From NCBI GenBank assembly GCA_023954475.1, contig JAMLHW010000002.1, positions 434,001-498,000 of the forward strand: a stretch of DNA of 64,000 nucleotides, written 5' to 3'. Numbering within the stretch: the first letter of the stretch is position 1; every line of letters begins with the position of its first letter. The position numbers were made by a program, and so were the translations under genes. Of the stretch, positions 52,728 to 61,537 are shown piece by piece. The DNA is from Anaerolineae bacterium. GTDB lineage: Bacteria; Chloroflexota; Anaerolineae; Promineifilales; Promineifilaceae. Under the pieces are notes generated by a model. The model was not told the DNA's origin. It saw only the letters and a program-made list of their open reading frames with translations, and searched no databases.

Positions 52728-53381
52728 ATGCCACGTGCTATCCCGATCACCAAGGAGTCGCCATTCTTTGGCGAAATTTGTGCGCTGTGCAAGGAACCGT
52801 TTGCTCCTGGTGATGACATCGTCGTCTGTAATGAATGCGGCACACGGCATCATTCGTTCTGCTGGCAGGAAGTAGGCAACCATTGCACGGCGTACGGCTG
52901 TACGGGACGCGGAGAGATTATTCGGCCGACATACGACGAGCAACCAGCATCCGGGTCGCGTATGGAACGGGCTGCCGCTGCTGCCACCTCTGCCCGGGTT
53001 ATCGACACGCCGCTCACACCAAATGGAAACGCACTTGATACGCCTCAGCCTGAAACGCGGCCCGCTCGCCCACGCCGACGAACCGCTGCGCGTTCCCGTA
53101 CGCGCAGTGCTGCCCCGTCACAACAGACGGTGGTCACCAATTCGGCCGAAACACAGCCGACAGCCTGGCATACGCGCTGGGCGCAAAGCTGCCTGATCAT
53201 CGCCATTGCCATCGCAATTCTGGTATTTGCTTTCGGTTGCTTCGGTTTGTGGGCGATTGCGGATTACGTGATGATTGAGGTGCTCGGCTACGATTATCGG
53301 CCGATCAACCAAAACCTGTTGCCGCAACTCAACACCATGCGCACGACACTTGAAATCGTGGTGCTGCCGTTTTTCCTATGA
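52728..53381 (+). CDS. RING-like zinc-finger protein with membrane helix
   Basis: 217 residues. Ligands Cys 18, 21, 34, 37, His 42, Cys 45, 53 and 58 show the same CxxC-x4-H-x2-C-x7-C-x4-C second half as the preceding protein, so the two are paralogues. A basic, Pro/Arg/Thr-rich linker (70-148) leads to one membrane helix at about 153-179 and a short tail. The finger would face the cytoplasm. Its TGA stop lies directly beside the stop of the convergent metG gene. Confidence 0.86.
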   Translation: MPRAIPITKESPFFGEICALCKEPFAPGDDIVVCNECGTRHHSFCWQEVGNHCTAYGCTGRGEIIRPTYDEQPASGSRMERAAAAATSARVIDTPLTPNGNALDTPQPETRPARPRRRTAARSRTRSAAPSQQTVVTNSAETQPTAWHTRWAQSCLIIAIAIAILVFAFGCFGLWAIADYVMIEVLGYDYRPINQNLLPQLNTMRTTLEIVVLPFFL

Positions 53382-55166
53382 AGGTGTGCCCAGTCGCGCT
53401 AATTCTTCTGAGACCAGTGACTCGTCGAGCTTTTTGAAGAGTGGCGTGGGCTTGGGCAATTTTCGGCCGATAGGCACTTCACTGCGCGTCCATCGACCAA
53501 CAGCAGACGAGCCGTCATACGTCAGCGCAATATGCTCCCGGCTGGACTCCGCAAACGCCGTCACCATTTGTCGGCCGAAAAGCTGACCATCCGCACCAAG
53601 CAATCCATGCAGTTGCTGGCTTGTAAACGGCAAAACAGGCGCAAACAACAGTTTCAAGCCATTGATCGCCTGCAATGCTGTGTAGAGTGAACGTGCCGTC
53701 GCTTGCAGATCATTCTTCCACGTCACCCAGGGACTCGTCGCTTCCAGATATTGATTCGCCAACGTCGAAAGCCGCATGCATTCACGTACCGCAGCACGGA
53801 AATTGCACGCATCATACAGTGCGCCGACAACCTCAAAACCGGCATCAATCTCGGCCAGCAGTGCTGAATCTTGCTCAGTCAATTCACCAGGATCAGGCAC
53901 CACACTGTCAAAATAGCGCTTGGTCATGTTGAGCACGCGATTGACCAGATTGCCCCAATTGGCGACTAATTCATTGTTGTTGCGGTCGACAAACCCTTGC
54001 CAACTCCAGTCACTGTCACGCGTTTCCGGCATTGTCACGGTCAGATAATAGCGCAGCGGATCGGGGTCGTAGCGTTTGAGTGCGTCAAGCATCCACACGC
54101 CCCAATTGCGGCTGCCGCTGATCTTGCGCCCTTCCATATTCATAAACTCATTGGCAGGCACGTCGTACGGCAAATTGAGCCGCGCATCCCGATCCTCATT
54201 GTAGAGTCCGCGCAATCCCATCAACTCGGCCGGCCAGATGATGGTGTGGAACGGGATATTGTCTTTGCCGATAAAATAGACTGTTCGCGCTTGCGGGTTG
54301 TACCACCAATTGCGCCAGGCTTGCGGCACGTCGTTATTCTTGGCCCATTCGATTGCAGCTGAGAAGTATCCAATCACCGCCTCAAACCACACATACATCA
54401 CTTTATTTTCAAAGCCGGGCAAATCGACCGGAACCGGAATACCCCAATCCATATCCCGTGTCACAGCGCGGCCAATCAATCCCTCTTTGACAAAATTGCG
54501 GGCGAAATTGATCACTTGTGGTCGCCAATGATCCTTGCCGGTGTCAAGCCAATTTTCAAGACCCTCGTCGGCAAGCGCCGGCAGATCGATGAAAAAATGC
54601 TCCGTGTCGCGCAGTTCAAGCGCTGTTTCGTCATATTTGCTGCGCGGATCGAGCAATTCGGCTGCACTTTCGAACAGCGTGTTGCAATTGTCGCATTGAT
54701 CACCGCGTGCGCCGGTGTAGCCGCATACAGGACACGTCCCTTCGACATAGCGATCAGGCAGAAACTTACCGCTTGCCGGTGAGTACATCTGTTTGGTAAC
54801 TTTGCGGAACAAATATTCGTTTTCAAGCAGGTTGAGAAAAATATCCTGCGAAACGCGGGCGTGATTCTCCGTATCGGTGTGCGTAAACAAATCGTAGCTC
54901 ACGCCCAGTTTCTTGAACAGATCGAGAAAACGCGCATGGTATTCTTCAAACACGGCTTTAGGCGAACGGCCTTGCTCGTCTGCTTTTACAGTAACAGGCG
55001 TCCCGTGGCTGTCAGTACCGGAAACCATGAGGACGTGGTTGCCTTTGAGGCGATGGTAGCGGGCGTAAATGTCGCCGGGCAAATGAGAGCCGGTAACATT
55101 GCCCTGATGGATGTCGGCATTGCCATAGGGCCAGGCGATGCAGACAAGGATGTATTCTGTGTTCAT
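53376..55166 (-). CDS. metG: Methionyl-tRNA synthetase
   Basis: 596 residues. Catalytic domain with the HIGH-type motif as NADIHQGN (about 17-24) and the KMSKS-type loop as RKISGSRN (about 350). Both are variants but sit in the right context (GTDSHGTPVTVKADEQG, YFIGKDNIPFHTIIWPAELMG). The CP insert has CPVCGY and CDNC, a zinc knuckle of the two-pair type. The anticodon domain is present; the C-terminal tRNA-binding domain of longer MetRS is absent. It is transcribed toward the RING genes with overlapping 3' ends, and no terminator lies between. Confidence 0.95.
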   Translation of the reverse strand: MNTEYILVCIAWPYGNADIHQGNVTGSHLPGDIYARYHRLKGNHVLMVSGTDSHGTPVTVKADEQGRSPKAVFEEYHARFLDLFKKLGVSYDLFTHTDTENHARVSQDIFLNLLENEYLFRKVTKQMYSPASGKFLPDRYVEGTCPVCGYTGARGDQCDNCNTLFESAAELLDPRSKYDETALELRDTEHFFIDLPALADEGLENWLDTGKDHWRPQVINFARNFVKEGLIGRAVTRDMDWGIPVPVDLPGFENKVMYVWFEAVIGYFSAAIEWAKNNDVPQAWRNWWYNPQARTVYFIGKDNIPFHTIIWPAELMGLRGLYNEDRDARLNLPYDVPANEFMNMEGRKISGSRNWGVWMLDALKRYDPDPLRYYLTVTMPETRDSDWSWQGFVDRNNNELVANWGNLVNRVLNMTKRYFDSVVPDPGELTEQDSALLAEIDAGFEVVGALYDACNFRAAVRECMRLSTLANQYLEATSPWVTWKNDLQATARSLYTALQAINGLKLLFAPVLPFTSQQLHGLLGADGQLFGRQMVTAFAESSREHIALTYDGSSAVGRWTRSEVPIGRKLPKPTPLFKKLDESLVSEELARLGTPS

Positions 55167-55180
55167 ATCAACGTATGCCG

Positions 55181-55888
55181 CTATGCATTGAGAATGGCGT
55201 CCGGATCATCGCGCTCGTCATCCAGGTCTTCGTCTTCTTCGTCATCTTCATCGATCTCGGCGTCGAATTCCGTGATGAGTTCCGCAAGCAATTCAAAATC
55301 GTCTTCATTGATCGCGTGAAATGTGCTCGGTGCCATCAAATCTGAGCGGTAATTGGGCAGGCTTTCCAATTCAACGCCATCGACGGAGACGGCCATTTTG
55401 ACGGTAATGATGTGGGCATCAATATCGATTGGGTAAAGCAATATGGCCGACTCATCTACCCCAAACAGATAATCCTTGGCCTTTCCCGGTTTCGCGCTGC
55501 CCGTAATTGTGGTTACAGCAAAGAAACATTGTGGCTCGATGGCGTAGTAGATCAATCTGTCTCCTACCGCCAATTCTGTGTTCTCCGGAGCAGCCGCAAT
55601 GCGCTGGCGCAAGCCGGGTATGGCCAGGTCGGGTTCATCGGAAACGAGCATCGTTTTGATGTAGAAGCGTGTGCTCGACTTGTTGCCGTAACGACGCGTG
55701 CTGGAAAGGCGCTTGGCCTCAGCAGCGGCCCGTTCGACGACGATGTTTTCCCAAATGCGATATTGAATCGCCATATTTAAGGTCGCCGTGGTGCCGTCTT
55801 CGTATTCGACGTTCATTTTGGGACCGTTGATTTCCAGAACTTTGTAGTTGCCTTTGCGATTGGCGTATGTTTCATTTACCTCAAACAC
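55181..55888 (-). CDS. Uncharacterised acidic-tailed protein, possibly PUA/EVE-like
   Basis: 235 residues. The N-terminal 55 residues form a small sheet (NRKGNYKVLEINGPKMNVEYEDG) of the SH3-like kind. Residues 75-200 (RFYIKTMLVSDEP, GDRLIYYAIEPQCFFAVTTITG) recall PUA/EVE-type domains, which read modified bases; this is a loose match. The last 30 residues are almost all Asp and Glu. The GTG start has AAGGGTG upstream. It lies 14 bases before metG on the same strand. Confidence 0.6.
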   Translation of the reverse strand: MFEVNETYANRKGNYKVLEINGPKMNVEYEDGTTATLNMAIQYRIWENIVVERAAAEAKRLSSTRRYGNKSSTRFYIKTMLVSDEPDLAIPGLRQRIAAAPENTELAVGDRLIYYAIEPQCFFAVTTITGSAKPGKAKDYLFGVDESAILLYPIDIDAHIITVKMAVSVDGVELESLPNYRSDLMAPSTFHAINEDDFELLAELITEFDAEIDEDDEEDEDLDDERDDPDAILNA

Positions 55889-55996
55889 GTTTCACCCTTT
55901 TTCCATGCATTTAACGCGCTGCATGGTACAGAGTTCGGCCGATTCTGTCAACTATCGCCGAATCCAAATTGTCCATGTTGCTCAAGGGCGAATAGT

Positions 55997-56734
55997 TTAG
56001 CCGGGCAACGCCGTGGCGGCAAGGGTTTTACGAGCCAATATGACGAGACAAATTAGCACAATGCCCAAACTGATCAGTTGAACAATGTGGAAACCACTGC
56101 TGAGCGGCACGTTGACACGAAATGCATCGGTCAGCATTCGGCCGAATGCCAACACGCTGACCGTGATCAGAAACGGACGACCGGCAAAACGGGATTCGGC
56201 CGAAACGCGCCACCACACCCACAGCGCCACGAGACCGATCACCAGTTCATACAACTGTACCAGGTGACGGTTTGTGCCAAACAGGTTTACACCAATGGGC
56301 AGTGCCGTCACTGCTCCCAAACCCGGCCCACCAAGAAAATCAGCCATACTCACTGCCAGCAGCAGAACGACGATGCCCGGTGCAAGCGCATCAAGCGTCG
56401 ACCACAGCGGCAACTGTTTCGCTCGCCCGTAAAAGACCATGGCAAGCACGCCAATGAGCAGGCCGCCCACCACATCAAAGCCACTGTTGAGCGGCCAGAC
56501 AATACCGAGGAGATTGTCTTGGTACGCAGTCCAATGCAGCATGACAAACGTCAGCCGTGCGCCAATGATTGCGGCGACCAGTCCGACTGTGGCGAGATTG
56601 GCGATGAGGGATGCATCGAGTTTAAGCGGTTTGGCGGCGCGCTCGACAGCGGTTAAGGCCAGCCAAAAACCGAGCAACCAGGTGAGCGCGGCGGTAGGAA
56701 TGACGGCAGGGCCGATTGGGAGTGTGGGGAACAT
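55997..56734 (-). CDS. Degenerate Lgt-like membrane protein
   Basis: 245 residues, about seven membrane helices. The family pattern of prolipoprotein diacylglyceryl transferase is visible in GARLTFV, GGLLIGVL and RHLVQLYELVIGLVALWVWW, which matches the Lgt RxPxQLYE helix. The catalytic loop RxGNFINxE is missing: that place reads MADFLGGPGLG. The C-terminal Arg in GRMLTDAFR is kept. It is probably inactive as Lgt or has another acyl-transfer role. A heptamer array replaces the usual ribosome-binding region. Confidence 0.75.
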   Translation of the reverse strand: MFPTLPIGPAVIPTAALTWLLGFWLALTAVERAAKPLKLDASLIANLATVGLVAAIIGARLTFVMLHWTAYQDNLLGIVWPLNSGFDVVGGLLIGVLAMVFYGRAKQLPLWSTLDALAPGIVVLLLAVSMADFLGGPGLGAVTALPIGVNLFGTNRHLVQLYELVIGLVALWVWWRVSAESRFAGRPFLITVSVLAFGRMLTDAFRVNVPLSSGFHIVQLISLGIVLICLVILARKTLAATALPG

Positions 56735-56736
56735 GG

Positions 56737-56778
56737 GAATAGCGAATAGGGAATAGTGATTAGTGAATAGTGATTGGT
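56737..56778. repeat. Six degenerate 7-bp tandem repeats before the Lgt-like gene
   Basis: Plus-strand units: GAATAGC, GAATAGG, GAATAGT, GATTAGT, GAATAGT, GATTGGT. On the coding strand of the Lgt-like gene they read ACTATTC, ACTAATC and so on, the same consensus (ACTNNYC) as the array before the E1 gene. It begins two bases before the ATG. Confidence 0.8.
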
Positions 56779-56876
56779 GAATTTTATCACAGCGGTGCGA
56801 AGAAGTTCTGCAATCCGAAACCCTAATTCAAAATCCCTGCTATACTGGCGTGGCAATCTTTAGAGTGAGGCGTTTT

Positions 56877-57362
56877 ATGGCTATCGGCCGATTTTTGGGC
56901 GGCGTCGCCGTCCACATCCACAATCCTGTTGACAACACCTATCTCGTGGTGCGCCGTTCGGCGGCAAAGGATGTCGGCGCGGGGCATTGGGAGTGCATCA
57001 CAGGCCGCGTCGATCAGGGTGAAGGGTTCTACGAGGCGGCGCTGCGCGAGGTGGCTGAGGAAAGCGGGTTGCGGATCGTATTGGACTTCCTAATCGGCAC
57101 ATCCCATTTTTATCGCGGTGCGCACGTCGATGAAAACGAGCTGATCGGCGTGCATTATCACGCGACGCTGCTCGATTCGGCCGAAAAGTTGCAAATCAGC
57201 GTCGAACACGATGCCTATGATTGGTTGACTTCGGCCGAAATTGTGGCGCGGTTTGGTGCAAGCAACTGGCTCAGCCGCATGGTGACGCGGGCGGAATTGA
57301 TGAAGGATGGCTTTGCGGATGGGGTGATGGCGGCGTTGAGACAGGATTCGGCCGAAACATAA
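56877..57362 (+). CDS. Nudix hydrolase
   Basis: 161 residues. The Nudix box GRVDQGEGFYEAALREVAEESGL fits GX5EX7REUXEEXGU, with all Glu residues that bind metal; it is given here in halves as GRVDQGEGFYEAA and LREVAEESGL. The substrate is unknown. The ATG at 56877 has GTGAGG upstream, and TATACT (56850-56855) is a good -10. The C-terminus is followed by two TCGGCCGA copies only 30 bases apart. Confidence 0.9.
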   Translation: MAIGRFLGGVAVHIHNPVDNTYLVVRRSAAKDVGAGHWECITGRVDQGEGFYEAALREVAEESGLRIVLDFLIGTSHFYRGAHVDENELIGVHYHATLLDSAEKLQISVEHDAYDWLTSAEIVARFGASNWLSRMVTRAELMKDGFADGVMAALRQDSAET

Positions 57363-57471
57363 CATCAAGACGTTGTTTCGGCCGAAGACAATCGTTGAAA
57401 CTAACCCGTTGATTCGCACGTATAGAAAATATGGAATCGCGTCGATCAAGCGATAATTGCCGGTGTTTACG

Positions 57472-58071
57472 ATGACTGATTCGCTATGGATCTTTTTCTT
57501 CATAATCGTTGCATCGATTGCCATAGTTGCCATGCCGGTCATGATCAGTTGGCTTGTCTGGCTCATCCAGACACCACGTGACCGAATCGCAATCCGCACG
57601 TTCGTCGCGACGACCACTTATGAGCATGTGCGCACAAAATTACGCGACAGAAAGCACACACACAGCGGTACGCCGGGTCGAACGTACAATGTTTCGCTGT
57701 ACGATGGTGCAGGCACACTTTACGAACAGCTTGTGAGTATCGGCGCCGGCAACGAGCTGATAGCCGGTGAGCGCCGCGCGATTTTTACGCCACACCGCAG
57801 GCGCAAAAGTCGGCTGGTGTTGGAGCGATTTCGGCCGAAAATCGCACCGGCACTCACCAAAGAAGAGATGCTCAACGGTTTGACGAGCCCGCTGGAGTCG
57901 CAGCGTCGATCGATGCTCGATGCGATTGCCCTCCTATCGCGTTTGCCTGCTCCGGTGTCAAATGCTGTCGCCGAAATTGCTGCAACCGATCCCGAACCAG
58001 ACATTCAGGCTCAGGCAAAAGCGGTACTCAAGCCGTTTGAATTGCAGGCACGCTTCGAAATGTCAGATTGA
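57472..58071 (+). CDS. Single-pass membrane protein of unknown function
   Basis: 199 residues. One membrane helix at about 5-30, then a basic beta-rich region (70-120) and a C-terminal helical pair (125-195: QRRSMLDAIALLSRLPAPVSNAVAEIA, split around MLDAIALLSRL) resembling a HEAT-like repeat. The ATG at 57472 begins five codons after a TTG and directly precedes the helix. No family recognised. Confidence 0.6.
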   Translation: MTDSLWIFFFIIVASIAIVAMPVMISWLVWLIQTPRDRIAIRTFVATTTYEHVRTKLRDRKHTHSGTPGRTYNVSLYDGAGTLYEQLVSIGAGNELIAGERRAIFTPHRRRKSRLVLERFRPKIAPALTKEEMLNGLTSPLESQRRSMLDAIALLSRLPAPVSNAVAEIAATDPEPDIQAQAKAVLKPFELQARFEMSD

Positions 58072-58133
58072 ATAGCGGATTGCATTTCGGCCGAAACGCA
58101 GCCATAAATCCGGTAACATCGATCAATGCACTG

Positions 58134-58139
58134 TATAAT
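58134..58139 (+). promoter_or_regulatory. TATAAT placing the start point on the HtrA start codon
   Basis: TATAAT ends six bases before the ATG at 58146, with no room for a ribosome-binding site. This predicts a leaderless mRNA. The spacing equals that at ruvX (587-592). Confidence 0.55.
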
Positions 58140-58145
58140 TGCGCC

Positions 58146-59288
58146 ATGTCCAGCAAACGATATTTGACCATCTTATTGTTGCTCGTCATTTTTACCGCTT
58201 GCCAAACCGCACCGGAATCCACGATGCCAGCCACCCTCGCGCCGACGGCGACACCGACGCCAGTTCCAACCGCCACGCCACTACCCGACGTGATGCTGGC
58301 TCCCATCGACATCGAAGAGCAATTGATCACCAATCTCTACGAACGCGTCAGCCCGTCGGTCGTCAATATCACGGCGGAAGTGATCAGCTACAGCTTCTTC
58401 TTCGGCGCGATGCCGGGCGAAGGCACCGGATCCGGTTTTGTCATTGATAAGGAAGGTCACATCATCACCAACTGGCATGTCGTCGAGGATGCGGAGAGCG
58501 TCGCAGTCACGTTTGCCGATGAAACCACCGTTCCGGCGCAAATTTTAGGTGCCGATCCGGCCAACGACCTGGCCGTACTTCTGGTGGATGTAACATCTGT
58601 GGAGTTGGTTCCAGTGGAATGGGGAAATTCGGCCGAACTCAAAGTGGGACAACGCGCCATCGCCATTGGCAATCCGTTTGGCCTCGAAAGCACCTTGACC
58701 ACAGGCGTGATCAGTGCGCTTGGTCGGCCTTTGCAGCTTGAAGACGGTCAGTTTGTCTTCGACGTGATCCAGACCGACGCGGCGATCAACCCCGGCAACT
58801 CGGGCGGGCCACTGCTCGATTCGCGCGGACGCGTCATCGGTGTCAACACCGCGATTCGGTCCGATGCGGAGGGGATTGGGTTTACGATTCCGGCCGATAC
58901 GGTGCGGCGTATCGTACCCAGCCTGATTGAACTCGGCACGTATCCGCACCCGTGGACTGGTTTTCTGGGATACGACATCACGCCGAGTCTGGCGGAGGTG
59001 TTACAACTCCCGGTTGAGAGCGGCATTCTCGTGGCGCAGATCTATCGCGATGGTCCAGCGCAGCAGGCAGGCATCCTCGGTGCACAGCGGGAGGTGATCG
59101 TTGGCAACCGGCGCGTGCTGGTTGGCGGCGATATCGTCACGGCGATCGACGGCGTACCGATTGACGATTGGCAGGATTTGCAGAAGTTCTTGCAGTTGCA
59201 GGCAGTGGCTGGCCAGACGGTAACGGCGAGTGTGATACGCGGCGTGCAGGCGATCAATGTCGAGATGGTTTTAGGGGTTCAGCCATAG
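58146..59288 (+). CDS. HtrA/DegP-type serine protease lipoprotein with PDZ domain
   Basis: 380 residues. Lipobox FTAC (Cys 19), a Thr/Pro-rich linker to about 50, protease domain 60-270 with His in ITNWHVV, Asp in ANDLAVL and Ser in NPGNSGG, and a PDZ domain about 280-375 (AQIYRDGPAQQAGIL, GGDIVTAIDGVPI). It is a surface quality-control or regulatory protease. The ATG at 58146 starts the signal peptide exactly; the longer frame to 58068 crosses the -10 box. Confidence 0.94.
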   Translation: MSSKRYLTILLLLVIFTACQTAPESTMPATLAPTATPTPVPTATPLPDVMLAPIDIEEQLITNLYERVSPSVVNITAEVISYSFFFGAMPGEGTGSGFVIDKEGHIITNWHVVEDAESVAVTFADETTVPAQILGADPANDLAVLLVDVTSVELVPVEWGNSAELKVGQRAIAIGNPFGLESTLTTGVISALGRPLQLEDGQFVFDVIQTDAAINPGNSGGPLLDSRGRVIGVNTAIRSDAEGIGFTIPADTVRRIVPSLIELGTYPHPWTGFLGYDITPSLAEVLQLPVESGILVAQIYRDGPAQQAGILGAQREVIVGNRRVLVGGDIVTAIDGVPIDDWQDLQKFLQLQAVAGQTVTASVIRGVQAINVEMVLGVQP

Positions 59289-59429
59289 CTCGGGCAACAG
59301 TGAATCTTTGTGCTGAATCGCTCAATTGGAGCACTTCACCCTGTGGGTTGTCACCAACAAACTGGAAATCGCAGGTATTGTTGCGTGGTTTGATGTTAAG
59401 TTGGGAGCGACTCGGTAAAAAACCCAAGA

Positions 59430-59912
59430 TTATGGAACAGACGCCACGCTAGCGTTCTTGCGGTGTGCGGTAATCGTAATCAAGATTGAAGCAATTCCTA
59501 GTACCCACCCAGCATAAACATTGATTTCGTTTATTAAATCTGAAATCTTTGTCCCAAGTTCAGGATTGTGCTGACCAAGCCCAGCGAGAAAAAAGACGCT
59601 ACAAAGAACTGATAGCCCCCCCCCAACTACGACAGCCAAAATGTATGTTATAGAAATCTTTTGACTAGGGTATACAATACTTTTCCCTTTTATCAAAGCC
59701 ATTAACAAGGAATCTGTAATCAATACATTCGCGATGAATAGAGGTGCATAGAATGCGATGAGGCTAAAATAGATTTCCCCTAAAAAAAATAAAAACACTA
59801 TTCTTACAAACGGGGTCAAAGCCACAATTCCTATCACAGTTAAGATTATTACCCCAACCATTGATAATTGCAGAATGTTGTGACGCATATCAATCGAATG
59901 CTTTCTGGACAT
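59430..59912 (-). CDS. AT-rich orphan membrane protein
   Basis: 160 residues with four hydrophobic segments (about 15-35, 38-62, 88-110, 133-152). Base composition is visibly more AT-rich than all neighbours, codons such as ATA and TTA are common, a run of nine C lies in the coding region (59619-59627), and no TCGGCCGA occurs. It looks recently acquired. No family or mobility gene was recognised. Confidence 0.6.
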   Translation of the reverse strand: MSRKHSIDMRHNILQLSMVGVIILTVIGIVALTPFVRIVFLFFLGEIYFSLIAFYAPLFIANVLITDSLLMALIKGKSIVYPSQKISITYILAVVVGGGLSVLCSVFFLAGLGQHNPELGTKISDLINEINVYAGWVLGIASILITITAHRKNASVASVP

Positions 59913-60088
59913 CGTTGACTCCTATCAACTCCTGAAGTTCCTCAACTAGGCACACAATCTAAGTCTACTATTCAAGCTGTATTCTTGATAGTGAGAAAGC
60001 TCGTGTCGAAGACATGAAAGAAATCACATTTGTTTAAATCATACGTTTGCTTACGTTACTAAAAAGCGTGTGGCTCAGCCTCCTTTAG

Positions 60089-61537
60089 TTAACCTGAAAA
60101 CAAGCGCCAGATTTGAGCGACTATAAACGTCACGGCAAAACCCATCACCAATGGCAGTAGCGCCGCAACTGCCGTCCATTTGCGGCTACCGGTTTCCTTA
60201 TACGTCGTGTAGATCGTAGTGCTGCACGGGTTGTGGATTAGGCTGAACAGCATCACGCACACCGCCGTCAGCAGCGTCCAGCCGCCCGCATCGAGAATCG
60301 CCCGCGTTGCCAACTGCGAATCGAGTTCAAACATCACGCCTGCGCCCGCGCCTGAACCACCATAAACCAGCACCGTCAGCATCAATATCGTCGGAATCAC
60401 GATCTCATTGGCGGGAATGGCAACGACATACGCCAGCAAAATGATGCCGTTCAGGCCAAAAATGATGCCGATCGGATTGAGAACAGTGATGAAATATTCG
60501 GCCAGACTCGTGCCGCCAATCGTCACGTTGGCGATGAGCCAGATCACCGCGCCGGCCGGCATCGCAAAAACGATGGCACGCCACAATACATACAACGTGC
60601 GGTCGATCAGCGATGTGTAAATCGTCTGCAAAACGCGCGGTGGACGGTACGGCGGCAGTTCGAGGCTGAATGTCGACACTTCCCCTTTGAGTACGGTGCG
60701 CGACAACCCCCACGACACCGCAAACGTCAGAAAGATGCCCAGCATCGCCACCGCGACCACAGCCAGCGCCGACACGATGCCGGCCAGATAGACGGGAAAA
60801 AGTGCACCGATAAAGATGGTTGCCAGCAAAATTTGCGTCGGCCAGCGCCCGTTACATAGGGCAAAATTATTGGTAATGATGGCGACGAGCCGTTCGCGCG
60901 GGCTGTCAATGACGCGCGTCGCCACGACGCCGGCAGCGTTGCAGCCGAAGCCCATCATCATGCTCAGCGACTGTTTGCCGTGCGCACCCGATTTGCGAAA
61001 AATGTTGTCGAGATTGAATGCCACGCGCGGCAAGTAGCCGAAATCCTCCAGCAGCGTAAACAGCGGAAAGAAAATCGCCATCGGCGGCAGCATCACCGAG
61101 ACAACCCAGGCGGTTGCCAGGTACATGCCGTCGATCAAAATGCCGCTCAGCCACCACGGCAAGCCAATTGCGTTGGCGATATTCCACAGGAACGGCTGAA
61201 TGGTGTCGATCAGGATGTAGGAGAGAAATTGCGACGGATAGTTCGCGCCCGTGATAGTGATCCAAAAGACGACTGTGAACAACAGGATCATCAACGGGAA
61301 GCCCCACAAACGACTGGTGACAATATGGTCGATGGTGCGGTCGAGGTCGAAGCGCGGTTTTTCGTCGGGTCGGGTGACGGCGCGGTCGGCGATGCGTGCC
61401 GCATCGGTGTAGATGTCTTCCATCAACTGTTCGTGGAATTCCTGTCCGATTTGCCAACGCAGCGTTTCGGCCGAATCCAGTAATGCCGCGACTCGATCCT
61501 GCTTGATACCATTTGGTTCCAATGCCAACGTCGCCAT
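60089..61537 (-). CDS. feoB: Ferrous iron transporter FeoB, membrane part
   Basis: 482 residues, the C-terminal membrane portion of FeoB as a separate protein. After a 75-residue cytoplasmic lead ([16 protein letters not shown]-like), about 9 helices with the two Gate domains: [28 protein letters not shown]-like [16 protein letters not shown], and [16 protein letters not shown], the conserved GxGCNxP-like metal-path motif. A NPCSTT motif near the end is the second gate signature. It overlaps the GTPase gene by one base (TAATG). Confidence 0.92.
   Translation of the reverse strand: MATLALEPNGIKQDRVAALLDSAETLRWQIGQEFHEQLMEDIYTDAARIADRAVTRPDEKPRFDLDRTIDHIVTSRLWGFPLMILLFTVVFWITITGANYPSQFLSYILIDTIQPFLWNIANAIGLPWWLSGILIDGMYLATAWVVSVMLPPMAIFFPLFTLLEDFGYLPRVAFNLDNIFRKSGAHGKQSLSMMMGFGCNAAGVVATRVIDSPRERLVAIITNNFALCNGRWPTQILLATIFIGALFPVYLAGIVSALAVVAVAMLGIFLTFAVSWGLSRTVLKGEVSTFSLELPPYRPPRVLQTIYTSLIDRTLYVLWRAIVFAMPAGAVIWLIANVTIGGTSLAEYFITVLNPIGIIFGLNGIILLAYVVAIPANEIVIPTILMLTVLVYGGSGAGAGVMFELDSQLATRAILDAGGWTLLTAVCVMLFSLIHNPCSTTIYTTYKETGSRKWTAVAALLPLVMGFAVTFIVAQIWRLFSG

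Noticed and set aside
59430-59912. Part of a mobile element
   Set aside because: No integrase, transposase, tRNA site or terminal repeat was found around it.
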